DNA of 64,000 nucleotides from Paenibacillus sp. FSL R5-0345 (GCF_000758585.1 NZ_CP009281.1:124001-188000); one strand, 5' to 3'; counted from the stretch's first letter, positions 10,920 to 23,916 are shown. Notes: generated by a model from the letters alone, not told the origin. Numbers and translations are program-made.

Positions 10920-12197
10920 ATGTATTTGGTATATGCCGACGGGCAAGGAAACGTATATGATCATCCTGAACTGTACGGGCTAGCCCGTAGTGGGGATATG
11001 ATCGTTGAAATACTGGAGGAAGAGTTGATTCCGCTGCCTGAAGGCGCTACTCTTGTGGGCTTGCCTAGTACACGGGCGGTGGGTATGGATCCTGAAACCG
11101 GTGAAATGATGTCGCTGCCAGATGGTTCGCAGGCTGTAGGGGCTTTGTTGCCTCAGGGCTATACTCGCTTGTGTCTTCCTGGCTATGTGAAGACAGACAA
11201 GTCTTACAAGCTTCCTCTGTTTGGGTATTCGGCTGTAGTGTGGAAGGATGGCGGGTTCTATGTTGCGGCGGACCCAACAGATAATCCGGAAAAGTGGAAT
11301 CCACTGAACTGTGATAAACAGGACCTTGAGGTAAGTGTTGGTGAATTAACTGCCAAATATCCTGATAACCGTCTCTATGAGCATCTTTCTAACTGTGCGC
11401 TTGGTTATGAATGCCTCACTTCCTCCAATACCTTTTTAGGTCGTTGGGAGGGCGGCGTGCCTGTCTCTTATTCATGTAATGCTGGATGTTTTGGCTGTAT
11501 TTCTGAGCAACCTGATGATAGTGGTTTTGTATCTCCGCAGACTCGGATGAATTTCCGACCAACCGTCAATGAAATTTCACAAGTTATGCTGGAGCATTTG
11601 ACCACGCCTGAATCGATAATCAGTTTTGGACAAGGCTGTGAAGGAGAACCTTCTACGCAGGCAAAACTTATTATAGAAGCAATTCGTGAAGTGCGCTCAA
11701 TTACTGACATGGGCTACATCAATATCAATACCAATGCTGGCTTAAGCGATCATATTCGTGGAATCGTCGATGCTGGGCTGGATTTGATGCGTGTCAGCAC
11801 GATCAGTGCCCTAGATGATCATTACAATGCTTATTACAAACCGCGTGGCTACACATTGGCTAATGTAGAGAAGTCTTTAAAATATGCAGCCTCGCAAGGT
11901 GTATACACATCGATCAACTATCTGATATTCCCTGGAGTGACTGATCGCGAGGAAGAGATTGAAGCGATGGTAGAGTTTGTAAGACGAACGGATCTGAAGC
12001 TTATTCAAATGCGTAATCTGAATATTGATCCTGAGAGTTATTTGGAGTTAATCCCCCCTGCTAAGGGTGAAATTCTTGGCATGAAGACGATGCTGGAAAT
12101 TTTCCGGGATGAATTGCCGGATGTTGTTATTGGTTCCTACACGCATGTACCGCCGGCAAATATGGCTCGAGTAAAGCAACGGCAACTCAACATATAA
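10920..12197 (+). CDS. Uncharacterised radical SAM protein
   Basis: 425-residue protein with a radical SAM core from about residue 175. CNAGCFGC supplies the three cluster cysteines in the CxxxCxxC pattern. The GE-like motif is in GCEGEPS and a barrel strand in LMRVSTIS. The N-terminal ~170 residues form an extra domain without recognised motifs. The C-terminal part lacks an obvious second cluster motif. It lies 26 bases after rho and before rpmE, so it is probably co-transcribed with rho. The reaction is unknown. Candidates include modification of RNA or of a protein; nothing in the sequence selects among these. Confidence 0.85.
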   Translation: MYLVYADGQGNVYDHPELYGLARSGDMIVEILEEELIPLPEGATLVGLPSTRAVGMDPETGEMMSLPDGSQAVGALLPQGYTRLCLPGYVKTDKSYKLPLFGYSAVVWKDGGFYVAADPTDNPEKWNPLNCDKQDLEVSVGELTAKYPDNRLYEHLSNCALGYECLTSSNTFLGRWEGGVPVSYSCNAGCFGCISEQPDDSGFVSPQTRMNFRPTVNEISQVMLEHLTTPESIISFGQGCEGEPSTQAKLIIEAIREVRSITDMGYININTNAGLSDHIRGIVDAGLDLMRVSTISALDDHYNAYYKPRGYTLANVEKSLKYAASQGVYTSINYLIFPGVTDREEEIEAMVEFVRRTDLKLIQMRNLNIDPESYLELIPPAKGEILGMKTMLEIFRDELPDVVIGSYTHVPPANMARVKQRQLNI

Positions 12198-12234
12198 TAG
12201 AGTGAATGTACCAATGAATTACCAATGAAACATA

Positions 12235-12263
12235 TTGATCATTTGAATTTTTCGTGCTAAAAT
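12235..12263 (+). promoter_or_regulatory. Sigma-A-type promoter for rpmE
   Basis: TTGATC, 17-base spacer, TAAAAT. It lies in the gap after the radical SAM gene and gives rpmE its own transcription start about 60 bases before the start codon. Confidence 0.7.
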
Positions 12264-12328
12264 ACCACAGTGTAATCATATAACTCTGGGTCCGCATGAG
12301 GCTTAGGGCATGAGAGGTGAAATTCAAA

Positions 12329-12526
12329 ATGCAAGCAGCAATTCAACCAAAGTATAACTTAACTAAGGTAACCTGCGCGTGTGGCAACTCTTTCGAAGCT
12401 GGCTCTGTTAAACAAGAGCTTCGTGTTGAAATTTGCTCCAGCTGCCATCCTTTCTTCACTGGCAAGCAGAAGTTCCTGGATGCCGGCGGTCGCGTTGATA
12501 AATTCAAGAAGAAATACGGTATCTAA
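12329..12526 (+). CDS. rpmE: 50S ribosomal protein L31, zinc-binding form
   Basis: Small protein bridging the ribosomal subunits. It retains the zinc ligands (CAC near residue 15 and CSSC near residue 37), so it is the C+ type used in zinc-replete cells. [10 protein letters not shown] and the C-terminal FKKKYG are family hallmarks. The ATG at 12329 is preferred to an upstream GTG at 12317. It follows GAGAGGTG at a normal distance and gives the expected 65 residues starting MQAAIQPKY. Confidence 0.95.
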   Translation: MQAAIQPKYNLTKVTCACGNSFEAGSVKQELRVEICSSCHPFFTGKQKFLDAGGRVDKFKKKYGI

Positions 12527-12561
12527 TTGGAATAGCCGCTTAGCGGCTTAATGGTTAGATC

Positions 12562-12596
12562 GAGCCCCCAGCTTTCTCGCTGAGGGGCTCATTTTA
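12562..12596 (+). terminator. Terminator after rpmE
   Basis: GAGCCCC-AGC paired with GCT-GGGGCTC, followed by ATTTTA. A smaller AGCCGCT/AGCGGCT hairpin precedes it at 12534-12548. Confidence 0.85.
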
Positions 12597-12606
12597 TGTC
12601 TTGGAG

Positions 12607-12635
12607 TTGATTTTTGTCTGATCGTGAGCTATACT
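12607..12635 (+). promoter_or_regulatory. Promoter of the SRP RNA gene
   Basis: TTGATT, 17-base spacer, TATACT. The SRP RNA is predicted to start six bases later at about 12641. Confidence 0.75.
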
Positions 12636-12640
12636 TATCT

Positions 12641-12912
12641 TCGCCGTGCTAGACGGGGAGGTAGCGGTGCCCTGTAACTCGCAATCCGCTGTAGCGAGGT
12701 TGAATTCCTGTTAGAGGTGCTATCGATGTGAGGCCTTGGTTCCTACGGGCTGTGTTGACGGTTGGGTCCTCCGCAATGAGTGCTTATGAACCTGGTCAGG
12801 TCCGGAAGGAAGCAGCCATAAGTAAGTTTACTCTTGTGCCGGAGGGTGGCCTAGCCCGAGCAGTCATGTAGGGTTGCCGCTTGGATCGTAGTCATCAATA
12901 ACAGGTGCACGG
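12641..12912 (+). ncRNA. ffs: Signal recognition particle RNA, large Bacillus type
   Basis: About 270 nt, the long Gram-positive form that keeps the Alu domain. The 5' part CCGTGCTAGACGGGGAGGTA and the apical domain IV (CAGGTCCGGAAGGAAGCAGC near 12797-12820, the Ffh binding site) match known SRP RNAs. The 3' end AGGTGCACGG matches the B. subtilis scRNA end. It acts with Ffh in co-translational membrane targeting. Its downstream terminator has been split by an insertion sequence (see IS at 12944). As in Bacillus, dnaX follows. Confidence 0.95.
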
Positions 12913-13038
12913 TTTATATTTCTGTTTATAACAGCATCTTTGCGGGACTGACCCCATAACATGAGACAAATCAAAACACCTTCAAGAGAATGGAACCTTG
13001 TCGTAAGATAAGGAGATCATCTTGGAGGTGTTTTTGCA

Positions 13039-13392
13039 TTGGCAACCAGAGTAAGTTATCCCGTGGAAATAAAGATGAAAGCTATAGAAATGAGATTAGC
13101 AGGAGTACCTGTGAAAGAGGTTATGGAGCAGCTCGGAATACGGAATAAGACACAGCTAAAGACATGGATGAGATGGAATCGAAATGGTGAACGACATCGT
13201 TTGGAGCAGCCGGTGGGTAAACAGTACAGCTATGGCAAAGGTCCGGAGGACTCTTCGGAACTCGAAAAAGTAAAGGCAGAGAACCGATTCTTAAAACAAC
13301 AATTAGATCTGCTAAAAAAGTACGAGGAGTTGGAGAGGAGGTGGAACCAGAGGCCGTTATTGCCTGGATTGAATCCATTCGAAACGAAGTGA
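13039..13392 (+). CDS. IS3-family OrfA (helix-turn-helix, leucine-zipper protein)
   Basis: 117 residues starting at TTG eight bases after GGAGGTG. The N-terminal part (VEIKMKAIEMRLAGVPVKEV, then LKTWMRW) is a helix-turn-helix that binds the terminal repeats. Residues ~75-100 form a coiled coil (VKAENRFLKQQLDLLKKYEEL). The heptamer A AAA AAG at 13314-13320 is in the right register for programmed -1 frameshifting into OrfB, which makes the OrfAB transposase. Confidence 0.92.
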   Translation: MATRVSYPVEIKMKAIEMRLAGVPVKEVMEQLGIRNKTQLKTWMRWNRNGERHRLEQPVGKQYSYGKGPEDSSELEKVKAENRFLKQQLDLLKKYEELERRWNQRPLLPGLNPFETK

Positions 13393-14183
13393 CGGTGTCT
13401 GAGGCTTGTAGATGGCTCGGAATCGCAAGAACGACTTACTACCGCTGGAAAGCAGCTGTGGGGACAAAGCATACAGACAAACTGGTGGAGAAAATCCGGG
13501 AGCTTTGCATCCGTCATAAATTCCGCTATGGGTACCGAAAAATCACGGCGCTCCTTCGGATAGAGCAGAGTATAAATCATAAGCGAGTCCAGCGGATCAT
13601 GCAGTGTGAGGGGCTTCAGTGCCGCGTGAGGATGAAAAAACGAAAGGTGACTGGGCAATCTGTACACTCCTTTGAAAATCTGCTCAAGCGACAGTTTCAT
13701 GCAGAAGCACCTCTGCAAAAACTCGTCACGGACATTACCTATTTGCCATTTGGCGGGAAGATGTTGTACTTCTCCAGCATTCTAGACTTGTACAATGGTG
13801 AGATTGTGGCTTACAGTATAGCAGATAAACAAGATACCTCTTTGGTGTTGGATACATTAAATCAACTTCCAAAGCAGAAAAAGATGTTGTTGCATAGCGA
13901 CCAGGGCAGCGTGTATACGTCCTTTGCGTACCAGGAAGCTGTAAAAGGAAAAGGCATTACCATGAGCATGTCCCGTAAAGGAACGCCCGCTGATAATGCC
14001 CCCATTGAATCGTTTCATTCCACTCTAAAGTCTGAAACGTTCTACCTCGAAGATCTCACATCTACAACGACTGCAATCGTTGTAAAGACCATTCGAGACT
14101 ACATCATTTACTATAACTCAATTCGAATTCAAGCGAAACTAAATAACCAGTCACCGATGGATTTCCGGCGACTGGCTACTTAA
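13341..14183 (+). CDS. IS3-family OrfB, DDE integrase-type transposase
   Basis: 280 residues in the -1 frame relative to OrfA, overlapping it by 52 bases. An N-terminal HTH_21 region (YRWKAAVG, then HKFRYGYRKITALL) precedes the rve catalytic core. The DDE triad is visible: Asp in VTDITYL, Asp in LHSDQGSVY and Glu in APIESFHSTLK. The C-terminal YNSIRIQAKLNNQSPMDF is the usual IS150-group ending. The frame is open back to the slippery site, so the functional product is probably the OrfAB fusion. No internal stop is seen. Confidence 0.93.
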   Translation: MEPEAVIAWIESIRNEVTVSEACRWLGIARTTYYRWKAAVGTKHTDKLVEKIRELCIRHKFRYGYRKITALLRIEQSINHKRVQRIMQCEGLQCRVRMKKRKVTGQSVHSFENLLKRQFHAEAPLQKLVTDITYLPFGGKMLYFSSILDLYNGEIVAYSIADKQDTSLVLDTLNQLPKQKKMLLHSDQGSVYTSFAYQEAVKGKGITMSMSRKGTPADNAPIESFHSTLKSETFYLEDLTSTTTAIVVKTIRDYIIYYNSIRIQAKLNNQSPMDFRRLAT

Positions 14184-14234
14184 ACTTGTAAGGTGTTTTG
14201 ATCCCTGTCTCACAAACGGGGGTCAGTCCCTTGC

Positions 14235-14260
14235 CACAAGCAAAGATGCTTTTTGTTTTT
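14235..14260 (+). other. 3' half of the SRP RNA terminator, separated by the IS
   Basis: GCAAAGATGC followed by TTTTTGTTTTT is the exact complement of GCATCTTTGC at 12934-12943, on the other side of the IS. Removing the IS and one TTGC copy restores a 10-bp stem with loop CACAA and a T run. Confidence 0.85.
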
Positions 14261-14340
14261 GGTCAATAGCCGATGAATATAGTATAATAAATTTGCGACA
14301 AATGCCGGGAAAGAGGCAGCCTAAGAGAGGGTAATGCATA

Positions 14341-16116
14341 GTGGAACATATCGCGCTGTACCGTGCTTGGCGGCCGCAGTCGTTTCAAGACATGGTTGGA
14401 CAACAGCACATTATCCAAACGCTGCAGAACGCAATTCGTGAACAGCGGGTTTCGCATGCCTATCTGTTCAGTGGTCCGCGCGGAACGGGTAAGACAAGTG
14501 CTGCTAAAGTCTTAGCGAAAGCGGTCAATTGTGAACGAGGGCCAGGTCCGGAGCCTTGCAACGAGTGTCCTTCCTGCTTGCGAATCACTGCGGGCAATGT
14601 GATGGATGTGCAGGAAATAGATGCGGCATCGAACCGGGGTGTAGAAGAAATTCGTGATCTCCGGGATAAGGTGAAATATGCACCTACCGAGGTGCGCCGT
14701 AAAGTGTATATTATTGATGAAGTGCATATGCTGACAACAGAAGCATTTAATGCGCTATTAAAGACATTGGAGGAACCGCCGTCACATGCAATGTTTATCC
14801 TTGCGACTACGGAACCTCATAAATTACCAGCGACGATCATCTCTCGTTGTCAGCGCTTTGATTTCCGTAGAGTAGCTTTGGAAGAACAGACAGCTCATCT
14901 AAGCGCTATCTGTGAGAAGGAAGGGATTACAGCCGATGTTAACGCATTGCAGTATATTGCCCGTCTTTCTGATGGAGGTATGCGTGATGCAGTGAGTTTG
15001 CTGGATCAGATTTCATCTTTTACAGATGGCAAAGTTACGTACGAACAAGTGCTTGGGATGACCGGAGGGATACCCTCTGAGCAATTTGCACGTCTTGCAA
15101 CTGCTATCCTGGAAGGTGATATGGGTCTTCTTCTGGAGCTTGTTGAACAGCTTATGCATGAAGGTAAGAGTGCTGATAAATGTCTAGAGAATCTTATGTA
15201 TTATTTCCGTGATTTATTGATGATTAAGATGGTACCCGGGGCCGACCAACTGACTGAGCGAGTGCTTAATCCCGCCGAGTTTAAAGATATGGCCACCGCA
15301 TTTTCTCGGGATCGTCTGTTTCAGATCGTTGATACACTTAATAAGTACCTAGGTGAAATGAAGTATGCTACACATCCGCAGACGTTGTTTGAGGTTGCGT
15401 TGATGAAGCTTTGTAGCTTGCAGCAAGATGAAGGTGAGACTGTAACAGCTGCTCCGTTAGGTGCATTACAGCCTGGATCAGGGGCAAATGCTCCTGTGGT
15501 TCACTCTGGCGAATTGGATCTGCTCAAGAAACAGATTGCTGCGCTGGAAAAAAAGCTGGAACAGGCGTTGCAGTCTGGCGGCGTTTCTGGAGGTGGGCGA
15601 GATGGTGCCTCTTCTGCGAAATCGCATCCGGCTCCAAGTTCTGCGCCGAGAATCTCTGCAAGCTCTAAAATGCCTCCAAATGTAGATAAGTTCATTGCTG
15701 GTAAGGATAGTCCTGATTTTGCAGCTATCTACAAACAGTGGAGTCTTGTCTTGCAAGGGGTAAAAGAGGAGAAAGTAACGGTTCATGCGTGGTTTGTAGA
15801 CGGTGAGCCTGTATCAGTAATGGACGATGCAGTGCTTGTTGCATTCAAGAACACGATTCATCGCGATACAACGGAGAAGCCGGCCAACAGACAGGTCATT
15901 GAGAATGTGTTTGCAGCACGTCTTGGTAAACCTTATAAACTGGTAACTATTATGCAACGCGACTGGAACGAAGCTGCTCAGAAGTCAGTGGGACAGCCTG
16001 GCAAAGAAGAGTTACGGCTAGAACATGAACATGACACTGCAGAAGCGAAATCTGAACCTTGGATTGATGAGGCTATCCAGCTTTTTGGAGAAGACCTTGT
16101 TGTCATAAAAGAGTAA
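14341..16116 (+). CDS. dnaX: DNA polymerase III subunits gamma/tau
   Basis: Clamp-loader ATPase that organises the replisome. N-terminal AAA+ module: Walker A SGPRGTGKTSAAKVL, four-cysteine zinc site CERGPGPEPCNECPSC, Walker B VYIIDEVHML, and sensor regions including ISRCQRFDFRR. A Gly/Ser/Ala-rich linker near residues 395-440 leads to the tau-specific C-terminal part, which contacts DnaB and the polymerase. It starts at GTG after GAGAGGG. The IS upstream now lies between the SRP RNA and this gene. ybaB and recR follow closely. Confidence 0.97.
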   Translation: MEHIALYRAWRPQSFQDMVGQQHIIQTLQNAIREQRVSHAYLFSGPRGTGKTSAAKVLAKAVNCERGPGPEPCNECPSCLRITAGNVMDVQEIDAASNRGVEEIRDLRDKVKYAPTEVRRKVYIIDEVHMLTTEAFNALLKTLEEPPSHAMFILATTEPHKLPATIISRCQRFDFRRVALEEQTAHLSAICEKEGITADVNALQYIARLSDGGMRDAVSLLDQISSFTDGKVTYEQVLGMTGGIPSEQFARLATAILEGDMGLLLELVEQLMHEGKSADKCLENLMYYFRDLLMIKMVPGADQLTERVLNPAEFKDMATAFSRDRLFQIVDTLNKYLGEMKYATHPQTLFEVALMKLCSLQQDEGETVTAAPLGALQPGSGANAPVVHSGELDLLKKQIAALEKKLEQALQSGGVSGGGRDGASSAKSHPAPSSAPRISASSKMPPNVDKFIAGKDSPDFAAIYKQWSLVLQGVKEEKVTVHAWFVDGEPVSVMDDAVLVAFKNTIHRDTTEKPANRQVIENVFAARLGKPYKLVTIMQRDWNEAAQKSVGQPGKEELRLEHEHDTAEAKSEPWIDEAIQLFGEDLVVIKE

Positions 16117-16163
16117 TGTAAGCATACTAGCGCAGATAGCGCATCCCAAAGGAGAGATGATGT

Positions 16164-16475
16164 ATGAATAATATGAACCAAATGATGAAGCAAGTTAAGA
16201 AAATGCAGGAGCAAATGCTTAAAGCTCAAGAAGAGCTAGGTGGCAAAGTAATTGAGGGCTCATCTGGTGGCGGTGTAGTTACAGTTCAAGTGAATGGTCA
16301 CAAAAAATTGCTTTCTATTCAAATTAAGCCGGAAGCTGTTGATCCGGAAGATGTTGAAATGCTGCAAGATTTAGTAATTACTGCGGTTAATGATGCTTTG
16401 ACTCAAGCTGAAGAGCTTGCAAACAATGATATGGGTAAATTTACTGGTGGAATGAAGATCCCAGGTTTGTTCTAA
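16164..16475 (+). CDS. YbaB/EbfC family nucleoid-associated protein
   Basis: 103-residue DNA-binding protein (YaaK in B. subtilis). The Met/Gln/Lys-rich N-terminal coiled coil ([19 protein letters not shown]) and the central [20 protein letters not shown] strand pair are family features. It forms dimers that coat DNA. The dnaX-ybaB-recR order is widely conserved. GGAGAG precedes the ATG. Confidence 0.94.
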   Translation: MNNMNQMMKQVKKMQEQMLKAQEELGGKVIEGSSGGGVVTVQVNGHKKLLSIQIKPEAVDPEDVEMLQDLVITAVNDALTQAEELANNDMGKFTGGMKIPGLF

Positions 16476-16513
16476 TCACTCACTCCACATTCGTTTAAAG
16501 GAGAATAATAAAT

Positions 16514-17113
16514 TTGTATTATCCCGAACCGCTAGCCAAGCTGATCGATGCTTTTACGCGCTTGCCCGGGATTGGGCCTAAGACAGCCGCCCGGTTAGCC
16601 TTTCATGTGCTTAACATGAAAGAGGATGACGTCATTGATTTTGCTAAAGCGCTAGTAAGCGTCAAACGTAATCTTCATTATTGCTCTGTCTGCTGTAATA
16701 TTACGGATACTGACCCGTGTAAGATATGTCAGGACAAAACTAGAGATCCTTCAGTAATCTGTGTGATCCAAGACTCCAAGGATTTGGTGGCAATAGAACG
16801 AACCAAAGAGTTTAATGGGTATTATCACGTTCTTCAGGGTGCGATTTCACCTATGGAAGGTATAGGTCCTGATGATATTCGCTTGAAGGAATTATTGACT
16901 CGTTTGAGTGATGAGAGAGTAAGTGAGCTTATCATGGCGACCAACCCCAACATTGAGGGTGAGGCAACGGCGATGTATATTTCTCGTCTAGTTCGGCCGT
17001 TTGAGATTAAAATCACCAGAATAGCCCATGGCTTGCCTGTTGGTGGCGATCTTGAATACGCCGACGAGGTTACCTTGTCCAAGGCGTTAGAAGGCCGTCG
17101 TGAGCTATTCTAG
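16514..17113 (+). CDS. recR: Recombination protein RecR
   Basis: RecFOR-pathway protein that helps load RecA at single-strand gaps. In order: helix-hairpin-helix [15 protein letters not shown], zinc finger [16 protein letters not shown], and Toprim domain starting [15 protein letters not shown]. Length 199 is standard. Translation starts at TTG (16514), six residues before the conserved LAKLIDAF, after AAAGGAGAA. It is probably in one operon with dnaX and ybaB, closed by a terminator. Confidence 0.96.
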   Translation: MYYPEPLAKLIDAFTRLPGIGPKTAARLAFHVLNMKEDDVIDFAKALVSVKRNLHYCSVCCNITDTDPCKICQDKTRDPSVICVIQDSKDLVAIERTKEFNGYYHVLQGAISPMEGIGPDDIRLKELLTRLSDERVSELIMATNPNIEGEATAMYISRLVRPFEIKITRIAHGLPVGGDLEYADEVTLSKALEGRRELF

Positions 17114-17136
17114 TAGCTCTAAAGTTGTGTTTTTCA

Positions 17137-17165
17137 AAAGGAGGCCCCTTGGGCTTCCTTTTTTT
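17137..17165 (+). terminator. Terminator after recR
   Basis: AAAGGA-GCCC-CTT-GGGC-TCCTTT stem followed by a run of T. Confidence 0.88.
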
Positions 17166-17249
17166 GTTCTAAGTTTGTCCCTATTCCGATATGAATGAGA
17201 ATAACGAGATGTAATTTTGCATCGAAATTATTCTGAGGAGGAATTGGTA

Positions 17250-17501
17250 ATGGGATGGTGGAGCGTGTTGTGGCGGGGCGTAGATAAAGAACAGGGAAGA
17301 AGAGAGTCTGAGGGTTGGGAAACGTTATTGGAGGTTCGCAAGGCGCATTCAGAGTGGGAGAGAGCGTACCTAATGTTTGATGAAGCGTTGGGTCAAGATC
17401 AAATTGATTACGCTATTTATATCCTGGAGGCGGCAGAGCGTAAATATCAGATACATCTCAAGCATGCAAAAAGCATGGGGTTAAATAGCAGTCAGATGTA
17501 G
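17250..17501 (+). CDS. YaaL-like DUF2508 protein
   Basis: 83-residue protein of unknown function. Position between recR and bofA is that of yaaL in B. subtilis. The sequence is mostly charged amphipathic helix (VRKAHSEWERAYLMFDEALG, then DYAIYILEAAERKYQIHLKHA). The ATG at 17250 is chosen over an upstream in-frame ATG at 17217 because GAGGAGG lies eight bases before it. It shares a transcript with bofA if no promoter lies in the 31-base gap. That suggests a sporulation link, but no role is known. Confidence 0.85.
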   Translation: MGWWSVLWRGVDKEQGRRESEGWETLLEVRKAHSEWERAYLMFDEALGQDQIDYAIYILEAAERKYQIHLKHAKSMGLNSSQM

Positions 17502-17532
17502 GCACTAGTCAAAAAATATAAGGAGGATTATT

Positions 17533-17799
17533 ATGCTAAGAATGTTAGCTATAGGAGTACTGGTCTTATCGGTTGTGTTGTTGAGTGTAATTGTGTTCCG
17601 AAAAAAACTTGGATTTGGATGGCTTAGTTTATTCGGCGCTCATTTGGTGCTAGCTGCGCTAGCGATATATGTAGTGAATTTCTCGGGGTTGATCACACAG
17701 GTTCATATTCCATTAAACCCCGCAACCATAGGCGCAGTAACGATTCTTGGCCTTCCAGGAGTAGTAATGTTAATGGGATTAAGAATAATTTTGTTTTAA
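17533..17799 (+). CDS. bofA: Pro-sigma-K processing inhibitor BofA
   Basis: 88-residue membrane protein that, with SpoIVFA, holds the SpoIVFB protease inactive in the mother-cell side of the forespore membrane until the right stage. Two hydrophobic segments are visible (residues ~2-22 and ~30-50), followed by the conserved C-terminal region with NPATIGAVTILGLPGVVML. AAGGAGG precedes the ATG. It is directly followed by the rRNA promoters with no terminator seen. Confidence 0.93.
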   Translation: MLRMLAIGVLVLSVVLLSVIVFRKKLGFGWLSLFGAHLVLAALAIYVVNFSGLITQVHIPLNPATIGAVTILGLPGVVMLMGLRIILF

Positions 17800-17802
17800 A
17801 GC

Positions 17803-17831
17803 TTGACGTGGGTTTGAAAAATATGATACAT
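17803..17831 (+). promoter_or_regulatory. Upstream rRNA operon promoter candidate
   Basis: TTGACG, 17-base spacer, ATACAT. It is weaker than the downstream promoter but arranged in tandem with it, as is usual for Firmicute rrn operons. Confidence 0.55.
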
Positions 17832-17911
17832 TAAGTCTCGCCCCTTTGGACAAGATGTTGATTAACAACTTGCTGAAACGGTAAGCGAAAAAAAGAAATT
17901 AAAAAAAACGC

Positions 17912-17941
17912 TTGACGAAAACAAAGGTGCTGTGATATATT
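17912..17941 (+). promoter_or_regulatory. Main rRNA operon promoter
   Basis: TTGACG, 18-base spacer, TATATT, preceded by an A-rich tract (17887-17908) that resembles an UP element. The leader that follows contains ATCTTTGAAAACTGAACA, a sequence typical of Bacillales 16S leaders. Confidence 0.75.
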
Positions 17942-18102
17942 ATAAAGGTCGCTGCTGACAAGCAACGACAACGAAAGATGAGACATTGATCTTTGAAAAC
18001 TGAACAACGAGTGAGTAGGAAATCACGAAAGTGAAATCCAAAATTAGAGAATTAATTTTCTCGTCAGATGTTTCAAAATGAGCATATCGCTCTTTTCAAT
18101 AC

Positions 18103-19663
<1,561 letters not shown>

Positions 19664-19784
19664 TGGAGAATCGTCTTCTGCAATGAAGACATTCAAATCG
19701 GAAGTTAAACTTCCATAATAGAACCTTCGGGTTCGAACACTCACTCGTGTTCAGTTTTGAAAGAGTAAGTCTCTTTCATATGCG

Positions 19785-19901
19785 TTTGGTGGCGATAGCG
19801 GAGGGGTTCCACACGTACCCATCCCGAACACGACCGTTAAGCCCTCCAGCGCCGATGGTACTTGGACCGAAGGGTCCTGGGAGAGTAGGACGCCGCCAAG
19901 C
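19785..19901 (+). rRNA. rrf: 5S ribosomal RNA, placed between 16S and 23S
   Basis: 117-nt sequence starting TTTGGTGGCGATAGCG and ending GTAGGACGCCGCCAAGC. These ends pair as the 5S helix I, and internal CCCATCCCGAACACG is the conserved loop. Its location 122 bases after the 16S and before tRNA-Ile is not the standard bacterial order. No 5S follows the 23S in this operon. Confidence 0.95.
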
Positions 19902-19944
19902 GAACAACCACTTTGGTTGATTCACAATATTATATATGTTATAT

Positions 19945-20021
19945 GGGCTTTTAGCTCAGTTGGTTAGAGCGCACCTCTGATAAGGGTGAGGTCGGTGGTT
20001 CGAGTCCACCAAGGCCCACCA
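19945..20021 (+). tRNA. tRNA-Ile (GAT)
   Basis: 77 nt including encoded CCA, acceptor GGGCTTT/AAGGCCC, anticodon GAT in CTGATAA, T-loop GGTTCGAGTCC. Confidence 0.97.
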
Positions 20022-20041
20022 TATAACTTATATCCCTTTAT

Positions 20042-20117
20042 GGGGCCATAGCTCAGCTGGGAGAGCGCCTGCCTTGCAAGCAGGAGGTCAGCGGTTCGAT
20101 CCCGCTTGGCTCCACCA
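20042..20117 (+). tRNA. tRNA-Ala (TGC)
   Basis: 76 nt including CCA, acceptor GGGGCCA/TGGCTCC, anticodon TGC in CTTGCAA. Confidence 0.97.
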
Positions 20118-20284
20118 TAATTTTTAAATTCAATACTTTCTTTAACATTGATCCTTGAAAACTGGATACCGAAACGAATTTGCGTTTTAGAACATCTTTT
20201 AGCAACTTGCGTAAACAAGTAAATGTTATTAGTGAGATGATTCCAAGAGAGATATCGTATGATATTTTCCTGCGGAAAAATCAA

Positions 20285-23211
<2,927 letters not shown>

Positions 23212-23295
23212 TATACTTAAAATGCAAATTCAATTCGGATTCAGTTTTCAGGGAGTCAAATTCCTGTTTGGATTGCTGTGGTACTGATATCGTTT

Positions 23296-23387
23296 GGAGA
23301 GATACCCAAGTGGCTATAAGGGGACCCTCTGCTAAGGGGTTAGACTGCGTAAGCGGTGCGTGGGTTCGAATCCCACTCTCTCCGCCA
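23296..23387 (+). tRNA. tRNA-Ser (GCT)
   Basis: 92 nt class II tRNA with long variable arm, acceptor GGAGAGA/TCTCTCC, anticodon GCT, CCA encoded. First of eight tRNAs downstream of the 23S gene. Confidence 0.96.
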
Positions 23388-23417
23388 TTTTCAATCCATA
23401 GCATTTCTAATTATTGT

Positions 23418-23494
23418 GGCGGTGTAGCTCAGCTGGCTAGAGCGTACGGTTCATACCCGTGAGGTCGGGGGTTCGATCCCCTTCGCCGCTACCA
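23418..23494 (+). tRNA. Elongator tRNA-Met (CAT)
   Basis: 77 nt with CCA, anticodon CAT. The acceptor is fully paired from G1 and the T-arm is GGGGGTTCGATCCCC. It lacks the mismatched first pair and GGG/CCC anticodon stem of an initiator, so it is the elongator type. Confidence 0.93.
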
Positions 23495-23502
23495 TAATAC
23501 CT

Positions 23503-23578
23503 GGAGGCTTAGCTCAGCTGGGAGAGCATCTGCCTTACAAGCAGAGGGTCGGGGGTTCGATCCCCTCAGCCTCCACCA
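23503..23578 (+). tRNA. tRNA-Val (TAC)
   Basis: 76 nt with CCA, acceptor GGAGGCT/AGCCTCC, anticodon TAC. Confidence 0.96.
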
Positions 23579-23611
23579 TTATTACTTTTTTAGAAACACT
23601 TTTTACACCGT

Positions 23612-23687
<76 letters not shown>

Positions 23688-23700
23688 TTATTACTAATGC

Positions 23701-23778
23701 GGAACCGTGGTGTAGTTGGCCTAACATGCCTGCCTGTCACGCAGGAGATCGCGAGTTCGAATCTCGTCGGTTCCGCCA
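23701..23778 (+). tRNA. tRNA-Asp (GTC)
   Basis: 78 nt with CCA, acceptor GGAACCG/CGGTTCC, anticodon GTC. Confidence 0.96.
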
Positions 23779-23843
23779 TTTTTTCCACAAGATTAGGGTG
23801 GGAAGTTTAATACTACCACTTTATTTTTATGTCAATTTAATAT

Positions 23844-23916
<73 letters not shown>

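Larger units (their letters stand above)
12944..14230 (+). mobile_element. IS3-family (IS150-group-like) insertion sequence
   Basis: 1287 bp element bounded by imperfect terminal inverted repeats beginning GGGACTGACCCC on the left and ending GGGGTCAGTCCC on the right. Both inner ends also share AAAACACCTT. Four-base direct repeats TTGC flank it (12940-12943 and 14231-14234), consistent with a target-site duplication. It encodes OrfA and OrfB in overlapping frames with an A6G slippery site. Both reading frames and the catalytic triad look intact, so it may still be active. The duplicated target lies in the terminator loop of the SRP RNA gene. Confidence 0.92.

Noticed and set aside
12641..12912. 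tmRNA or 6S RNA as identity of the RNA before the IS
   Set aside because: The GGTCCGGAAGGAAGCAGC motif and Alu-type 5' domain are specific to SRP RNA.
13230..13718. Reverse-strand 162-codon frame inside the insertion sequence
   Set aside because: Antisense to OrfA/OrfB, no recognised motif; the forward frames have a complete transposase triad.
14239..14256. CAAAGATGC-TTTTT treated as a complete terminator for the IS
   Set aside because: Only a 4-bp complementary arm remains on this side; the true partner arm is at 12934-12943 across the IS.
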